64,000 nt of DNA from Phlebotomus papatasi. Taxonomy: Eukaryota > Arthropoda > Insecta > Diptera > Psychodidae. The stretch covers positions 71,672,001-71,736,000 of the forward strand of contig NC_077222.1 in NCBI RefSeq assembly GCF_024763615.1, read 5' to 3'. Below, in pieces: positions 32,976 to 44,597 of the stretch. The position numbers were made by a program, and so were the translations under genes. The first letter of the stretch is position 1; each line of letters begins with the position of its first letter. The notes beneath the pieces are model-generated. The model was not told the origin of the DNA, did not search any database, and saw only the letters and a list, made by a program, of their open reading frames with translations.

Positions 32976-34512
32976 GAAAGAAATGTTTATCACGTTTATT
33001 TTTTTGTAAAAGATTTATTTTCTCTTCAAAGCTTTGTCCTTTTATTCATCAAATGAAAAAAAAAACACGTGCAAAAATCAGAGTTTATCAAAATCCACGT
33101 GTGTGATAATTCTTTTGTTTCTGAACAAAAATAACTCCTTTTACTTGATGTAATTTGAACTTTCCATCGAGGTCAGACATAGTTGCAATACATAATGTTT
33201 TTTTTGTCATAATCACAGAAATATTATAAATGTAAAAAAATGAAAAACTGAGCAGACATATAAATGTGAAGTAAAATGAAATGAATATGGATGGATACAC
33301 AATGATATAAAAAAACAAATAGTAAATGAAATATTGACTTATCTCTAATTGCATACAAATAACTAAAAGAGAGAGAAAAAAAAAAGAAAAACGACAAAAA
33401 GGAAAAAAAATGTGAGGACTTGTAGAATATTTGAACAGAAAACATTTGCAGAATTTTTCAGATGATTCTCTGCAATGATCCTAATAACTGAAACACTGAA
33501 AATAAAAGCAAGAAAAAAATCTAAGATTAACATAACAATGAAATCGTATATTATACATATTTCCTGTATATAGAAAGAAAAATTTATTGAAAATTTGAAG
33601 GACAAATAAAGTCACAAAATGCAAAAAAAATGTACTTGAAGATAGCTCAAGCCAATAAAGGACATGGCAAAGTAAATGTGTAATTTATTTAGAAGAAGAT
33701 TGAGAAAATAAGAGGAAATATGAGACTAATCAAATTTTCAGTCATTTCTTTCTGTATAAAAAAAAAAAACGGATAATATTCTTCAGGACATTTTCTTGAT
33801 TTGTTTCTAGGAAAACAATATACCCAAAACATGTCAACAATGAGAGATCAAACACTGTAGTCGCGTATGAGTCAGTCATCATCTTAGTAATATATATATT
33901 GGAGCCTTATCTTAGAGATTTGATTTCCTTTGCCAGAAAGAATGATAACAGAAAAAAAATATAATGTGAAAAAGAATCCTTTTGGTGAACAATGTGAAGA
34001 AATAATGTGAGAGCAAATTGTGTGCGCATTGACTAAAAATGGCTTCATTACGAATATTCATTTTTGTACTGTGTATATGTAATAAGGATATACTTGAATT
34101 AAATATAAGAAAAATGTTTATATTACTGCTTTCTTTTTCAATTTTTTTCACACATCTTTGCTTGATGTTTTCCTTTTTCGGGTTTATCCTCTTAAAAGCG
34201 AGTAATGAATCACTATAGGAGTCCGGTAAACCACTTCGCGATCAGCAAAAATTTTAAAGTTATCTCATGTCCATCGTCGTCTTAGTGTCGATACCAACCT
34301 CCAAAAGAAAATGATAAAGAATCCCCTTCAATGGTAGTATATTTTCTAACCAAACATCAGCTTTGCAGGATGACTTACAAGGTGAGTTTGATAACTAAGA
34401 AACTCAAAAACTTACTCCACTTTCTCAGAGCTAGCTCGAAGGAATTAGATTCTAATGATTTCCACAAAAACAGAGCGATAGCATCTTACATCAAATTATT
34501 CACTATTGTTGC
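32976..34512. other. AT-rich intergenic DNA, nothing recognised
   Basis: Long A and T runs. The minus-strand frames are Phe/Tyr/Ile-rich shadows of composition. No supportable gene. Confidence 0.4.
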
Positions 34513-34725
34513 AGGCTCTTTTCAATCGGGCGCAAAATTTTGTTGACAATTTTCACGTTTGATTGTAAAGCAAATTTGTTCAAATTCGCTGTAATTCGTA
34601 TTATTTTATCGTGATTCTTTATATTTGAGCGCTTTTTGTGGAATTACAATGATTTTGATGCCCAAATCTCTGGATAATTTGGATGACATTTTGCCCCATA
34701 TGCCCGATTGAGAGAGAGTCTACTG
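34513..34725 (+). mobile_element. pogo-like MITE (CAGTAGACTC ends), copy 1
   Basis: The right end CCCGATTGAGAGAGAGTC then TACTG is flanked by TA. The left end (GGCTCTTTTCAATCGGGCG) is eroded. The interior GTTTGATTGTAAAGCAAATT...GAGCGCTTTTTGTGGAATTA matches copies at 52338-52782 and (inverted) 58401-58633. It keeps the undisturbed GGAATTACAATGATTTTG site into which another element inserted in copy 2. Confidence 0.75.
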
Positions 34726-34769
34726 TATTCCTTTATTGATAAAAAAAATACCTATCTGCGGTTATTTTA

Positions 34770-35085
34770 GAAGCCGGATCAACGACCTTCTCACCAAGAA
34801 GGTGGTCAATAAGTACAGGAATTAAGGTAAGAGAAGCACTTATCGAGATTCCCCAGAAAAGCTATGCAAGCCATTGTGAGGAGACTTCGACCTCAGGGCA
34901 GACTTAGGACAAGGTGGCTGAATAAAATTCAGGATTTTGCGTGGGAGCGCCTTAGAATCGAACTTGAACAGAACATCTTCCTGTATTGGCGGAGGATCGA
35001 CAGACATGGGCTGCTAAATTGGATGTCATATAGGCCTGCGACCCTAATAGTGATAAGCGGTTGATGAAAATGATGATGATGAAGC
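34770..35085 (+). mobile_element. 3' fragment of a non-LTR retrotransposon (LINE)
   Basis: A frame at about 34860-35060 reads RRLRPQGRLRTRWLNKIQDF followed by a WRRIDRHG-like segment. This resembles the Arg-rich GR-x-RTRW...W-x-x-x-A-x-DR C-terminus of many insect LINE ORF2 proteins. It ends in a (GAT/ATG)n tail at about 35065-35083, typical of a retroposed 3' end. The rest of ORF2 is missing (5' truncation). The LINE clade cannot be named. Confidence 0.55.
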
Positions 35086-36078
35086 ACTATATCGGCAGAA
35101 TGCAGTTCGAATAATCTGCTTTGCAAGGTGAATCGTCTGCCCGCGATAAAATAGATTTTTAAAAATTATTTAACTTTTTCCGGACCGCAGCATATGCTGC
35201 AAGCCAATTTTACAATTTTTTAATCAAAAATATCTAAGCACAGGAATTAATTGAGGTCCTACAAAAAAAATCTTAAATTTGGACATCCTTATAGTTTGTA
35301 ATCATCCACAAGAATAGGATTTTTATCAGTTCTGAATAATTAAAAAAAACATTGTTTATCACGGAATATTCATATGCTGCTTTGGGTACTCAAAGTCCCA
35401 AAAGAGACGAAAGAGTTAACAATTATTACCCTTATTCAAAATTTTACGAAATCAATTTTATCGTCGACTTTAAAAACCTATTTCTTTAATTGATTTGGCA
35501 AATTGACAAAAAAAATAAATTTGAGCAAGATACATTTACCAGTACCTCTTGGTCTTAAATTGAAGAATATAAACTACTTATTTAAGGACTTTCACAAAGG
35601 CCTTATTTAAGCACTTTGTATGAAGGCTAAGTAATGATTATTTTCGCTGTTTTACCATAAAGCACGGACGTCACTTTCACATATTTTTAAGTACTTGGAT
35701 TTTCTACAAATTCTTAAATATATAGACCAAATAGACTCAGGCTGATCCTAGAGAGCATTTAGCTAGCCTGTTAAATTCATCAGTAAAAATTTATCCCAAC
35801 CCAAACTGTCATACTCAGGGCTTAGGATCGTCAATTAGAAGTCTTTCGCATAAATTTTCTTTACTTAATCCTTTACTGCCAAGTTTTACAGGCTAAACAT
35901 TCTCAATGATCGACCTGAATCCATGTTGGACCCTTGAGAATCTTACTATACAGTCTTCAGATCTAAGGATCAGTCATATGGCTTACCTTCTTTAATTTCT
36001 TTTTTTTGGCAATATTTTTGTAAAGTTTTTGAATTAGAATTGAATATGAATGGAAATTACATTCTATTTTGAAAAACA
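35086..36078. other. Intergenic DNA, nothing recognised
   Basis: No open frame above background and no clear repeat termini. Confidence 0.4.
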
Positions 36079-36313
36079 GGGGTGGAATGATAACTTTTCG
36101 ATACTATCGAATCGATAGTATCGATAAATCTATATCTGCTAGATTAAACGTATGTTGACTTTTTACGCATTGTTGGGTCATTTATTATGATATTATTAAA
36201 AGAGTGGGACTGTTAATAAATATCTAAATTACCTACAAAAAATGCAGCTACCGTTTAGAGATTTTTCAGAATGGACAATCGATACTATCGAAAAGAAGTT
36301 ATCATATCAACCC
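36079..36313. mobile_element. Fold-back MITE with CGATACTATCGAAAAG arms
   Basis: 235 bp. GGGGTGGAATGATAACTTTT plus CGATACTATCGA on the left is mirrored by TCGATACTATCGAAAAGAAG plus TTATCATATCAACCC on the right. The left arm also contains the tight palindrome CGATACTATCGAATCGATAG plus TATCG. A TGTTGACTTTTTACGCATTG phrase inside recurs at 36361, just outside the right arm. Confidence 0.65.
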
Positions 36314-37959
36314 AGCTTAAGTGGTTTGTTCTAAATCTACAACTGTTAGATTAAGCAAATGTCGACTTTTTACACATTGTTGAATCTATTATGGCATTCT
36401 GTGACCTTGACATAAGGTAAAGTATCCTCGAGTCGACCGCCTCTCGACTCGACCACCCTGGGTTTCTTAAGTCGACCGGTGGAAATATTTATTCCATTTA
36501 TTTATTTTTGCAATAATATTTAGCGAATGGTTTAACATCATAGGGTCAGTTACTTCATAATTAATTCAAATCAGTGAAAATATCATAGAAATTTGTCATA
36601 AAACACTGAAAAAATCATAAATTGACGGATCGTTAAAGTATTTTGATATTCTTGACTTTTTTCTTATGCAATTATTTCAATTATTACCCTTACAAATTAC
36701 TTTAGAATTAAAATTTTGAGTATAATCTCAAGTTGAGGACTTTATCTTAATTACTGTGCAAAAATTTTATTTCCATGACTAAGTTAAAGATTAATTTTAT
36801 GTATTAAAATTGAAAGTGCATTTCAAATATAATGTTCCACAATTCGACCGATCGACGAATCATAGCAAGTGAAGCTTTTTTCACTTGAATATTGTCCTAT
36901 AGTAAGGAATTCATAAAAGTGAGTTTCCCAATTTATTTTAATGATTAACTATTCATGATGTGTTGAATAAGCCAAAGTTAAATCCGTCACTTTGTGAGAG
37001 TATGAGATAAGGTAATACGGCAATACAAAATTTGCGTAATAATTGCAGTGAAAATGCGTAAATTAACGAAATATTGTGAGGCTACGGCGAGCATTTTATT
37101 GTCAATGTGATTCTGCCCTTAAACTTATTACCCATTCTCGGTGTTCTTTGCTTCCACATAAAGGAGATAGGTAATATCCCAGTATTTGAGAAAAAAGAAA
37201 AGGATAGTTTTGAGCGATTTTATCTGCTTTTCATCTGTTATTAAAGTATCTCAGCCCCGGAGCTCTGTTGGTCTTCATTTTAAGAACACTTCTTGCCCTT
37301 CCTGCCATCCATATTGATACTACTCGAAGGACCAAAATTTACCTTGATACCTATTTCTCCCTTGTTTGAACATCCTTAAAAGTGAGGCACGTTAACACCA
37401 CGAGTCTTGCAGTGATACCCATGAATCTGAATTGGGGCACTTCTCATACGTCCTATACACTTCTATTTTCAGGGAATACCGTTGCCGAATATGCTCCTAG
37501 CCCCCTAGCTATAGAGATTGATCCTCAATTTTAATCCATTCCTTCTGTTTCACTATCATCTTGCTTATTGACCTCCATTGATATTGACCTCCAGGTCCTC
37601 CAGCTCCCATAAACGTCTGCTCTTCTACGACGGTTCATGAAGAAGAGAGCGATCATTTCCCTATTATCCATTTTCTTCTCACTTCGATGTATTTTTAGTA
37701 TTTCTTAATTTTGGATAGCATCAAAAGTACTTATAAATAAATTTTAAAAAATGACTCTTATTATTTTTCAAAGATATTTTTCACTCTCCTGAAATTTTTA
37801 TTCCACCAAGTGAATGAGAACGTTATTTTTCAAATTCCGAGAAGAATGCAGCGTTCCAGTGTCGGATAGACGAACTTTTGCTTTGACAGCCGGACAGCCG
37901 GAAAATCTACGTGTCTGCTTTTTTAGGGAAGTAAATAAACCGAATTTTCTCAACATTGG
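36314..37959. other. Region upstream of the glucosidase gene
   Basis: No gene recognised. A GTCGA-rich patch lies at 36425-36475. The last 100-150 bases before 37960 should hold the glucosidase 5' UTR and promoter, but no TATA box or initiator could be assigned with confidence. Confidence 0.4.
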
Positions 37960-38028
37960 ATGGTAAGTGGAAAATTTTTACCACGATTTTTAAATAAAAC
38001 ATATCAATCAGAAATAATTTCTATTCAG
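37960..38028 (+). promoter_or_regulatory. Start codon at exon edge plus 66-nt stop-free intron
   Basis: ATG (37960-37962) is followed at once by the strong donor GTAAGT, and the acceptor TTCTATTCAG ends at 38028. The 66-nt intron is a multiple of three and contains no stop, so unspliced RNA would add 22 residues (starting VSGKFLPRF) without breaking the frame. The spliced form gives MARQRK, resembling other glucosidase I N-termini, and is preferred. Confidence 0.75.
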
Positions 38029-41000
38029 GCTCGTCAGCGGAAGGCATCCAGTCAGGCACATCAGAGCAAAACTGGTGACTCTTCCAATGTAAGGAATGGA
38101 AACAGCAGCAGTAGTTCAACCCAAGCTGCTGCTAGGCAGATAAATGGACAAGCCAAAAAGAGAGTCCTCCTATCTCGCTGGAGGATAATTTTTGGTTGCT
38201 GCTGCCTGAGCATTGCGTGCTACTTCGGTTATGTCGGATACCTGGAGACTCGTGTCAACACCCCCTTCGATGACCACAAAATGGTCCTGCGGAGTGGCCT
38301 TAATGATCCCGAACGATACTGGGGCTCCTACAGGCCAGGCACATACTTTGGCATGAAAACACGCGATCCTCATTCTCTCGTTATGGGGCTCATGTGGTAC
38401 TCACCGTCGAGATTGGGACCAGGAGGCGATGGAATCCGTCACTGGTGTGAGTTAAATGATCGAATGGATCAGTACGGTTGGATACAGCACGATGGACGAA
38501 CTTTTGGGGTTCAGGAGATCTATGACGGTCCACTGAAGCTCGAGACGTCCTTCGTGAAATTCCCAGGAGGACAATTTGGGGGTGACTGGACAGCCAGAGT
38601 GAGTGTATCCAGTGAAACTGCCCACAGAGAAGAAGAAGTGTCAATTATTTGGTATACTGCGCTAGATGAGAAGACTGGAGGATGGATTAGTCCCATCCTA
38701 TCTGATACAGTTTCAGGAATTCGTGGAGAAACTCCCGGACTTGGGGATTTCTCTCTAACGCTCTACAATACAAACGGTAAGGATTGAATCCCTTTATTCT
38801 TGATGCAATTTTACATTTTTACGATTTTCAGGAACTGTCCTGGATGAATCGTACGTGAGTACTGTTGCACAGAGCCTACAGTATCTCCGTGAAGCGATTA
38901 CATCCAATTTGAGAATATCACACAATCACGAGCAGCAGAGGAAGTTCATAAGTCTGGCTGGAGAGGTTCTGAGGACAAATACAGGATCAGTGGTAAGAAA
39001 AATTAGTCACTACTGCAGTAGAGGAGACCGGGGCAGATTAGGTAGCAAATGAAATTTTTCTTTGCTTGTAATTTATGCATGTTTGAATTAAATCAGGCGT
39101 AAATTTTATTCTATATACTCTGGGCATAATTCTGAATCCATAAGTAACCTTTTAACCCTTTAAGGACGAAATAGAAATTTTTAGATAGCCGTAGAAAAAT
39201 AAACATAGAAAATAATGCAATCAAAAACTTAATTTAAAAAAAAAATACAATAGAAATGAGCACCGTAAAAAACTTATGAATCCTGTAATTTTTGGGATCA
39301 TTTGTCTTGTTCGAGCGTTTAACGAATACTCACTTCTCCACTTTTTCAGCTAAGTTTTGAAAAATCATTTTTATTTTAATACGTTGTAACTTAAATTGAT
39401 TCCTGCACTGAGAGAAATCCGAAAAAGTTAAAATAACATTTCGGAAATGTTAATTTTACCCTGCAGTATTGATCCGAAATCGGTGTAAATATTACTCTTT
39501 TTAGGTGTATTAGGGGTTAAAGTTACCCCTTTTCATGTTAATTTTACTCTTAAAAGGGTGTAAAATTAACATGAAAAAAAGTTGATATATTTTTGCACTT
39601 AAAAAGTTTTAAAATTGCGAGGAAAAAAGTTAATCGCACCCCCGTTTTTCCTCAGTGTATGTATGGGTGTAAAAATATATCAACATTTTTTAATGTTAAT
39701 TTTTCACCTTTTAAGGGAAAAATCAACATGAAAGAAGGATAACTTTAACCCCTAATACACCTAAAAATGGTAATATTTACACCGATTTAGGATCAATACT
39801 GCAGGGTAAAATTAACATTTCTGGGATGTTATTTTGACTTTTTCGGATTTCTCTCACTCAGTGTAAGAAGTAAAAATTAATATACAATACTGGAAAAAAG
39901 TTACATATTTTTACCGTTTCATTACCAATTGAAACCGATTCAAACTTGCCAGATAATCCAAGACCTTTCCAATGAACCCAAACATGACTCCATTCGGATG
40001 GGAAATACACTCTTCAGAACCTTTTTAACCTTTGATTTTGAAAAATCGTTATTAGGAATGAAAAAAATCACACGATATGATTTTGAACAATCTAAAAAAA
40101 AACTTTGTTTTGGAGTAAAAAATGTGGAGTGTAGGAAAGTGAAGGATATTCTAATCAAAGGGTGAATATGTGGCTCTAGGAGTTAGCCGTAAGCGGCGAT
40201 CGACAAAATAATGCAGATCTGGGGCTAAAAATCGGAAGATCGGCACAATTTGGCAAAATATCGGCAGATCGGCATGAGACCGGCCTGAGATCGGCAGAGC
40301 GGCACCAGTTTTAGAAGAAATCGATAGATCGATACTCTAGTGAACTGTGGACGGTACAGATATCTACCCCTTGATGGTAATGATCCTTTGGTCGACTTAT
40401 AGGGGGTCCTCCGAAAGTCTTATGTCGTTATCTCTAACCATTCAAACTCTAGAGTGTTTAGTAACGGACGGACGGACAGAGTGCTTTCATTTTTCAGAAA
40501 TATCTGATTCACGAATATTTAGGAGGTTAAAAAATCGAGTGATTATACTCTTCTATCAGTAGAATTCATGCGGTCCGAGCAGTAGTGGGAAGTAGTACAG
40601 CTTTGAATTAGGGTACCCTTTAACCCATTCAGGCAATGTACCAGAAATACTTGAGATAGAATGTTCATATTTTGGGATTAGTTTCATACAAATTAATAGA
40701 TGATTTTTTTGAAAAGAAAAAAATTTATCTCATATGGAGACGCGGGGAACCTCTGTCAAACACACGTCTCAACGGTCACTGAATTTAAATTCTGTACAAT
40801 AATTCATTACAAACTCTATTGATTTAGATAGAGTAACTATCCAATATAACAAATTGGCAACTAGAATTCAAATCAGGAAAGAGGAAAGAGGCAAAATTTA
40901 ACAAATTAGACGGGGTGTCGTATTTCCTGTCCGCCATTTTGTGCAAAAATCTTGTATGACTTTCCATGAAGCGAGAAAAGAACAACAAAATGTATTTCCA

Positions 41001-43572
41001 TCTCCGTCGGACTATTTTTCCCAAGTAATTGAAGAACTAAAGTTACTAAAAATCCATTCCCGACAGCAATTCGGATAAAAATTGCCCAGGAATAAATTAT
41101 CTAGAATCACTCAATTTGCGTATGATGTATAATACCATGGTAAGGAATGGGTTAAATGAGGGCTTTTTCTCTTATTACTGCTTGAACTCAAAGAGAGAGC
41201 AGTTATATAATCGTTTTTTTTTCAATTTTTCACTGTTCTTGAGCTTAAACGGTAAGAGATAGCGACTTCCAGTCTTAGATGACCCCCAATAAAAAAACAA
41301 CATCTCGACGTTTTTTCCCTACCACCCCCCCCCCACTAACACCTCCAATACCATGTTTTTTTCAGTTTTTCTCAAAATTGGCCCAAACTTTTTCAATGAT
41401 TTTTGGATATGTTTTAGAGGTAGTCCAGGCGAACATTTCGCCCAAACATACCTATGACCGTAAAATTCGCCATTTTGAATTATTGAAGGCCAAAGGTCAA
41501 GCACTTTGGAAGGCTCATTTTTCAACCGATTTGGTTAAATTTGGATTTTTTGGAGGAGTATTGAAATTTCGAACCCGGCTGCATCGGTCTTTATCGGCAA
41601 TGAGTCGGTTAAGTACAGATTTTTTGATTTTCAAATGCTTTTGTGATTTATATGAATCAACTTGATCTCCAGTAGATCAGTAATATCAAAAGATCATGCA
41701 AAAAACTAATTCATGGTGAACTCTATCTCGTGAGTTCGAGCATTCCTGCAAAGCTGGGACGCTTTGCCAACTCTTTTTTAATTGGAATTGAACCTAATTA
41801 AATTTAATTTCACAATTGGTTCGTTGGGATAAATTATATCGTGATAAAGCTCAGTTCCATTTAAAAATAGGTCTAATTCAAAGGTGCCCCATTTTCAAAT
41901 AATTATTCAACAAAAAAAATCAGAAATCATAATATCCCCATTTCTTTTTTTTAATGCTTCTCCTCAGGTGGAGCCTAATTTCATTGCTCATCAAGTAACT
42001 GTGAAACTACCTTTTACCCTTGACATTGTTTATCATTCTGTGGGATCTCCTGACCAAAATCCTAGTGAAAATGGTCCACCAATTGGTGAAGCATTTGGTG
42101 ATGTTCTCAATGCTAAACGCAGGGAGTTTAGTGAAAAGTTTGAGAATACCTTTCATCTTCAGGAAAAGGGATATTCCATCAAGGAGATCCGTTTTGCTGA
42201 GGCTGCTCTGAGCAATATGCTAGGAGGAATTGGATACTTCTATGGGGCTTCTCGTGTCCAGAGTGTTCATACTAAAGAACCTGTTCCGTACTGGAAGGCT
42301 CCTCTGTACACAGCTGTCCCATCTCGATCCTTTTTCCCACGAGGTTTTCTCTGGGATGAGGGTTTTCATGGATTGTTGATCTCTACGTGGGATATTGATA
42401 TCTCCATTGATATTATCGCACATTGGTTTTCTCTCATGAATGTCGAAGGATGGATACCACGAGAGCAAATTCTGGGTGTTGAAGCTTTGGCAAAAGTTCC
42501 GGAGGAATTTGTCACTCAGAGGAATACTGATGCCAATCCTCCGACTATTCTTCTGCTCCTCAATCGGATTCTCACGAAGTCTGGGGAGAATCTCAAGGCG
42601 AAAGGTCGTTTGGCTACTCTTGATCGTCTTTTTCCACGGCTTCAGGCCTGGTTTACCTGGTTCAATACAACTCAACGAGGAGACTCTCCTGGGACTTACA
42701 GATGGCGCGGAAGAGTGGAGAATTCTGTGAGGGAACTCAATCCAAAGACTCTAACAAGTGGACTAGATGACTATCCACGAGCATCACATCCCAATGACAA
42801 GGAACGTCATGTGGACTTACGATGCTGGATTGCATTTGCAGCCAAGGTTTTGGGAGATTTAGCCCGGTTACTGGGCAGGGATGATTCCAAATATCTCGAG
42901 ACCTACTACTACCTTTCCGACAATGCTCTTCTGAATGAGAATCATCTGTCACCGTATACAGAAACCTACTCCGATTGGGGTCTTCATACGGATTCAGTGG
43001 TACTCAAGAGGCCACCACTGAAGCCAGTATCACCTCAGACGAAGCCTCAACGACCTCCACAGACTCAGGAGATGGTTCGAGTGACCCTGAAGGCGCCTGA
43101 ATTGAGGTATGTCGACTCAACTTTCGGCTACGTTAGTCTCTTCCCGCTTCTGCTCGAGATTCTCACTGCGGATTCTCCTTACTTGGGCAAACTGCTCAAG
43201 GACATGCGAGATCCAAATGGGATTTGGTCGGATTATGGACTGAGGAGTCTCTCAAAAACATCGCCGTTGTACATGAAGAAAAATACAGAACATGATCCGC
43301 CTTATTGGCGTGGTCAGATTTGGATGAACATCAACTATCTGGCCCTCAAGGCACTACATCACTATGGAAGTCAACCGGGAGCTCATAGTGAACTGGCCAG
43401 GAGCATTTACACGGAACTTAGGCACAATGTGGTGAGTAATGTGATCAGGCAGTACCAACGTTCGGGATATCTCTATGAGCAGTATAGTGATAAAACGGGA
43501 GAAGGATCAGGATGTTATCCCTTCACGGGCTGGAGTGCCCTGACTGTTCTCATCATGGCAGAGCAATACTAG
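37960..43572 (+). CDS. GCS1: Mannosyl-oligosaccharide glucosidase (glucosidase I, GH63), 4 exons
   Basis: ER type II membrane enzyme that removes the outermost alpha-1,2-glucose from the newly transferred Glc3Man9GlcNAc2 N-glycan, the first trimming step before the calnexin cycle. Exons: 37960-37962 (ATG only), 38029-38776, 38832-38992, 41968-43572. The phases join to 838 aa, the same size as the human enzyme (about 837). It has a basic N-terminus (MARQRK), a hydrophobic anchor at ~54-74, then the luminal domain with YWGSYRPGTYFGMKTR, SFFPRGFLWDEGFH, SGLDDYPRASHP, EHDPPYWRGQIW and YEQYSDKTGEG. By analogy with yeast and bacterial GH63 structures, D571 or D572 (LDDYPRA) would be the general acid and E808 (YEQY) the base. 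Intron 3 (3 kb) carries MITEs. An AATAAA at 43757-43762 is a likely poly(A) signal. Confidence 0.95.
39152..39320 (+). mobile_element. piggyBac-type terminal repeat (solo or truncated)
   Basis: TTAACCCTTTAAGGACGA at 39152-39169 is identical to the left terminus of the piggyBac-like elements at 57076 and 58655, including the TTAA target. No matching right end was found before the MITE at 39406, so the copy is truncated. The right boundary given is nominal. Confidence 0.55.
39406..39657 (-). mobile_element. CACTGAG MITE, copy 4 (inverted)
   Basis: 252 bp, CACTGAGAGAAATCCGAAAA to CCCGTTTTTCCTCAGTG: the exact reverse of copies 1-3. In glucosidase intron 3. Confidence 0.85.
39661..39863 (+). mobile_element. 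CACTGAG MITE, copy 5 (truncated, head-to-tail inverted with copy 4)
   Basis: Starts inside the family consensus (GGGTGTAAAAATATATC) and runs to TTTCGGATTTCTCTCACTCA plus GTG. It lacks the outer ~45 bp of the left end. Together with copy 4 it forms a ~450-bp inverted pair that could pair in the pre-mRNA intron. Confidence 0.75.
40195..40335. repeat. Short irregular ATCGGCAGATCGGCA repeat
   Basis: ATCGGCAGA or ATCGGCACA words recur about eight times within 140 bp at no fixed period. Low-complexity noncoding DNA in glucosidase intron 3. Confidence 0.5.
41160..41665 (+). repeat. Interspersed repeat (inverted relative at 53945-54215)
   Basis: Phrases TTGAATTATTGAAGGCCAAA, GATTTGGTTAAATTTGGATT and TATTGAAATTTCGAA recur in reverse complement and in reverse order at 53945-54215, with ~80% identity by eye. 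The left part includes TTACTGCTTGAACTC, also mirrored there. An open frame at 41279-41665 overlaps it but resembles no protein. Confidence 0.55.
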
Positions 43573-43817
43573 GCCATGGGGCCACCGAAAACAAACAAGG
43601 ATCATCAGAAAGGAATATAGTGTTCAAATTGACCTCTGCATTATCTTTTTTGAGATTTACTTTCTATCCCAAAGCTCTTCTCTTTTTGTTTAATGTTGAA
43701 TGTCTGTGAAAATGCTATAGTTGAATTTTATCTATTAATTTTCTATAGGTAGATAAAATAAATTTCAGGTGATAGTGATAAATCCTGGATTTTGGTTATC
43801 AGTCTTGCTATTTTTTC

Positions 43818-44047
43818 CGCAATTTGCGCAATTGTTGCATGCAGAGATTTGAGTCGTGATTCTTTTCTGCACAACAACTGCAATTGACATGCGACTTGGT
43901 GAGTATTACATGTCTCGGATGCTTGGTCAAATCGTTGGCAGTTAAAACATCCAATCGATTTCGGTTAAAATTTTTAATTATAGTCCTTCTATGACAGGCT
44001 TGAGCTGAAAGAAAAGCCGAAGTGAATTTGGTGGTGCCTCTTGGCAT
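43818..44047 (-). pseudogene. LINE gag (ORF1) zinc-knuckle relic
   Basis: On the minus strand one frame gives CFNCQRFDQASETC and, after a frameshift, NCSCCAEKNHDSNLC. These are degenerate CCHC knuckles (the second fits C-x2-C-x4-H-x4-C) of the type found in gag proteins of jockey/I-type non-LTR elements, whose usual wording is C-x-x-C-Q-x-F-G-H. The upstream peptide MPRGTTKFTSAFLS is in the same reading direction. Too short and shifted to be functional. It lies against the SINE at 44090. Confidence 0.5.
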
Positions 44048-44089
44048 TCTTCGAAATGCCGCGAAAGTTCACGTAGAGAAAATGACAGG

Positions 44090-44415
44090 TTTTTTTTAAT
44101 TATTATTAATCGTATCGAGGCACTTTATTTGGTATAACAATGTAATCATTACAAGGTGCCTCGTGTTGGAAGAATCTGCTGATCGTAGATCGCCCAGGAA
44201 CGCCTTCCCCGTAGTGAATGCTTCTTCCGTGCTCCTGAAGATTTGTGGGCAGAGGTGGTGCATTTTATTATGTTTTATCACAGAGAAAAATGTCTTTTCT
44301 CGGCATTCGGTTGATTGCACCGGGCGGGACTCGAACTCACAACTTTGAGAGTCGAGTCGGAGATCTCGTCCGCCCAAGACCAGCTGTCTTGCATATTGCA
44401 CCACTGAGATCCCTG
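44090..44415 (-). mobile_element. tRNA-derived SINE
   Basis: Read on the minus strand: starts GGGATCTCAGTGGTGCAA, with an A-box region through GCAAGACAGCTGGTCTTGGG, and a perfect B box GAGTTCGAGTCCC at 44338-44326. A ~250-bp tRNA-unrelated body follows, ending in GTGCCTCGATACGATTAAT, AATAATT and a poly-A tail (44090-44098). Head, body and tail in this order are diagnostic of a Pol III SINE. The ~100-aa frame across it is not a gene. Confidence 0.82.
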
Positions 44416-44445
44416 AGAATGTGAAAATTGTTTAATCCCTTAGAG

Positions 44446-44597
44446 TTATGTCCAGCGCACAATAACTTTTGTTTGTAAATATGTTTTCAAAATTTTCTAT
44501 TAGAGTGAGCGAGATGACTAGATTTAGATCTCACTCACTCTCATTAAAATGTCAATAACATGTTTACAAAACAAAAGTTATTGTGCGTTGGGCATTA
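44446..44597. mobile_element. Single family F fold-back unit
   Basis: 152 bp. ATGTCCAGCGCACAATAAC plus TTTTGTTTGTAAATATG on the left mirrors CATGTTTACAAAACAAAAG plus TTATTGTGCGTTGGGCATTA on the right. Same unit as in the cluster at 31716-32975. The next element begins directly at its right end. Confidence 0.8.

Noticed and set aside
28255..34151. Many Phe/Ile/Tyr-rich minus-strand frames
   Set aside because: A-rich plus strand gives hydrophobic-looking minus-strand peptides by composition alone.
36425..36475. GTCGA-rich patch upstream of the glucosidase gene as a regulatory site
   Set aside because: No recognisable promoter element and 1.5 kb from the start codon; likely a small repeat.
41279..41665. 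128-aa plus-strand open frame in glucosidase intron 3
   Set aside because: Coincides with an interspersed repeat that has an inverted relative at 53945; no recognisable product.
42220..42675. 151-aa minus-strand frame in the glucosidase last exon
   Set aside because: Shadow of the strongly supported GH63 coding exon.
44096..44404. 102-aa minus-strand open frame
   Set aside because: It lies wholly within the tRNA-derived SINE, including its Pol III boxes.
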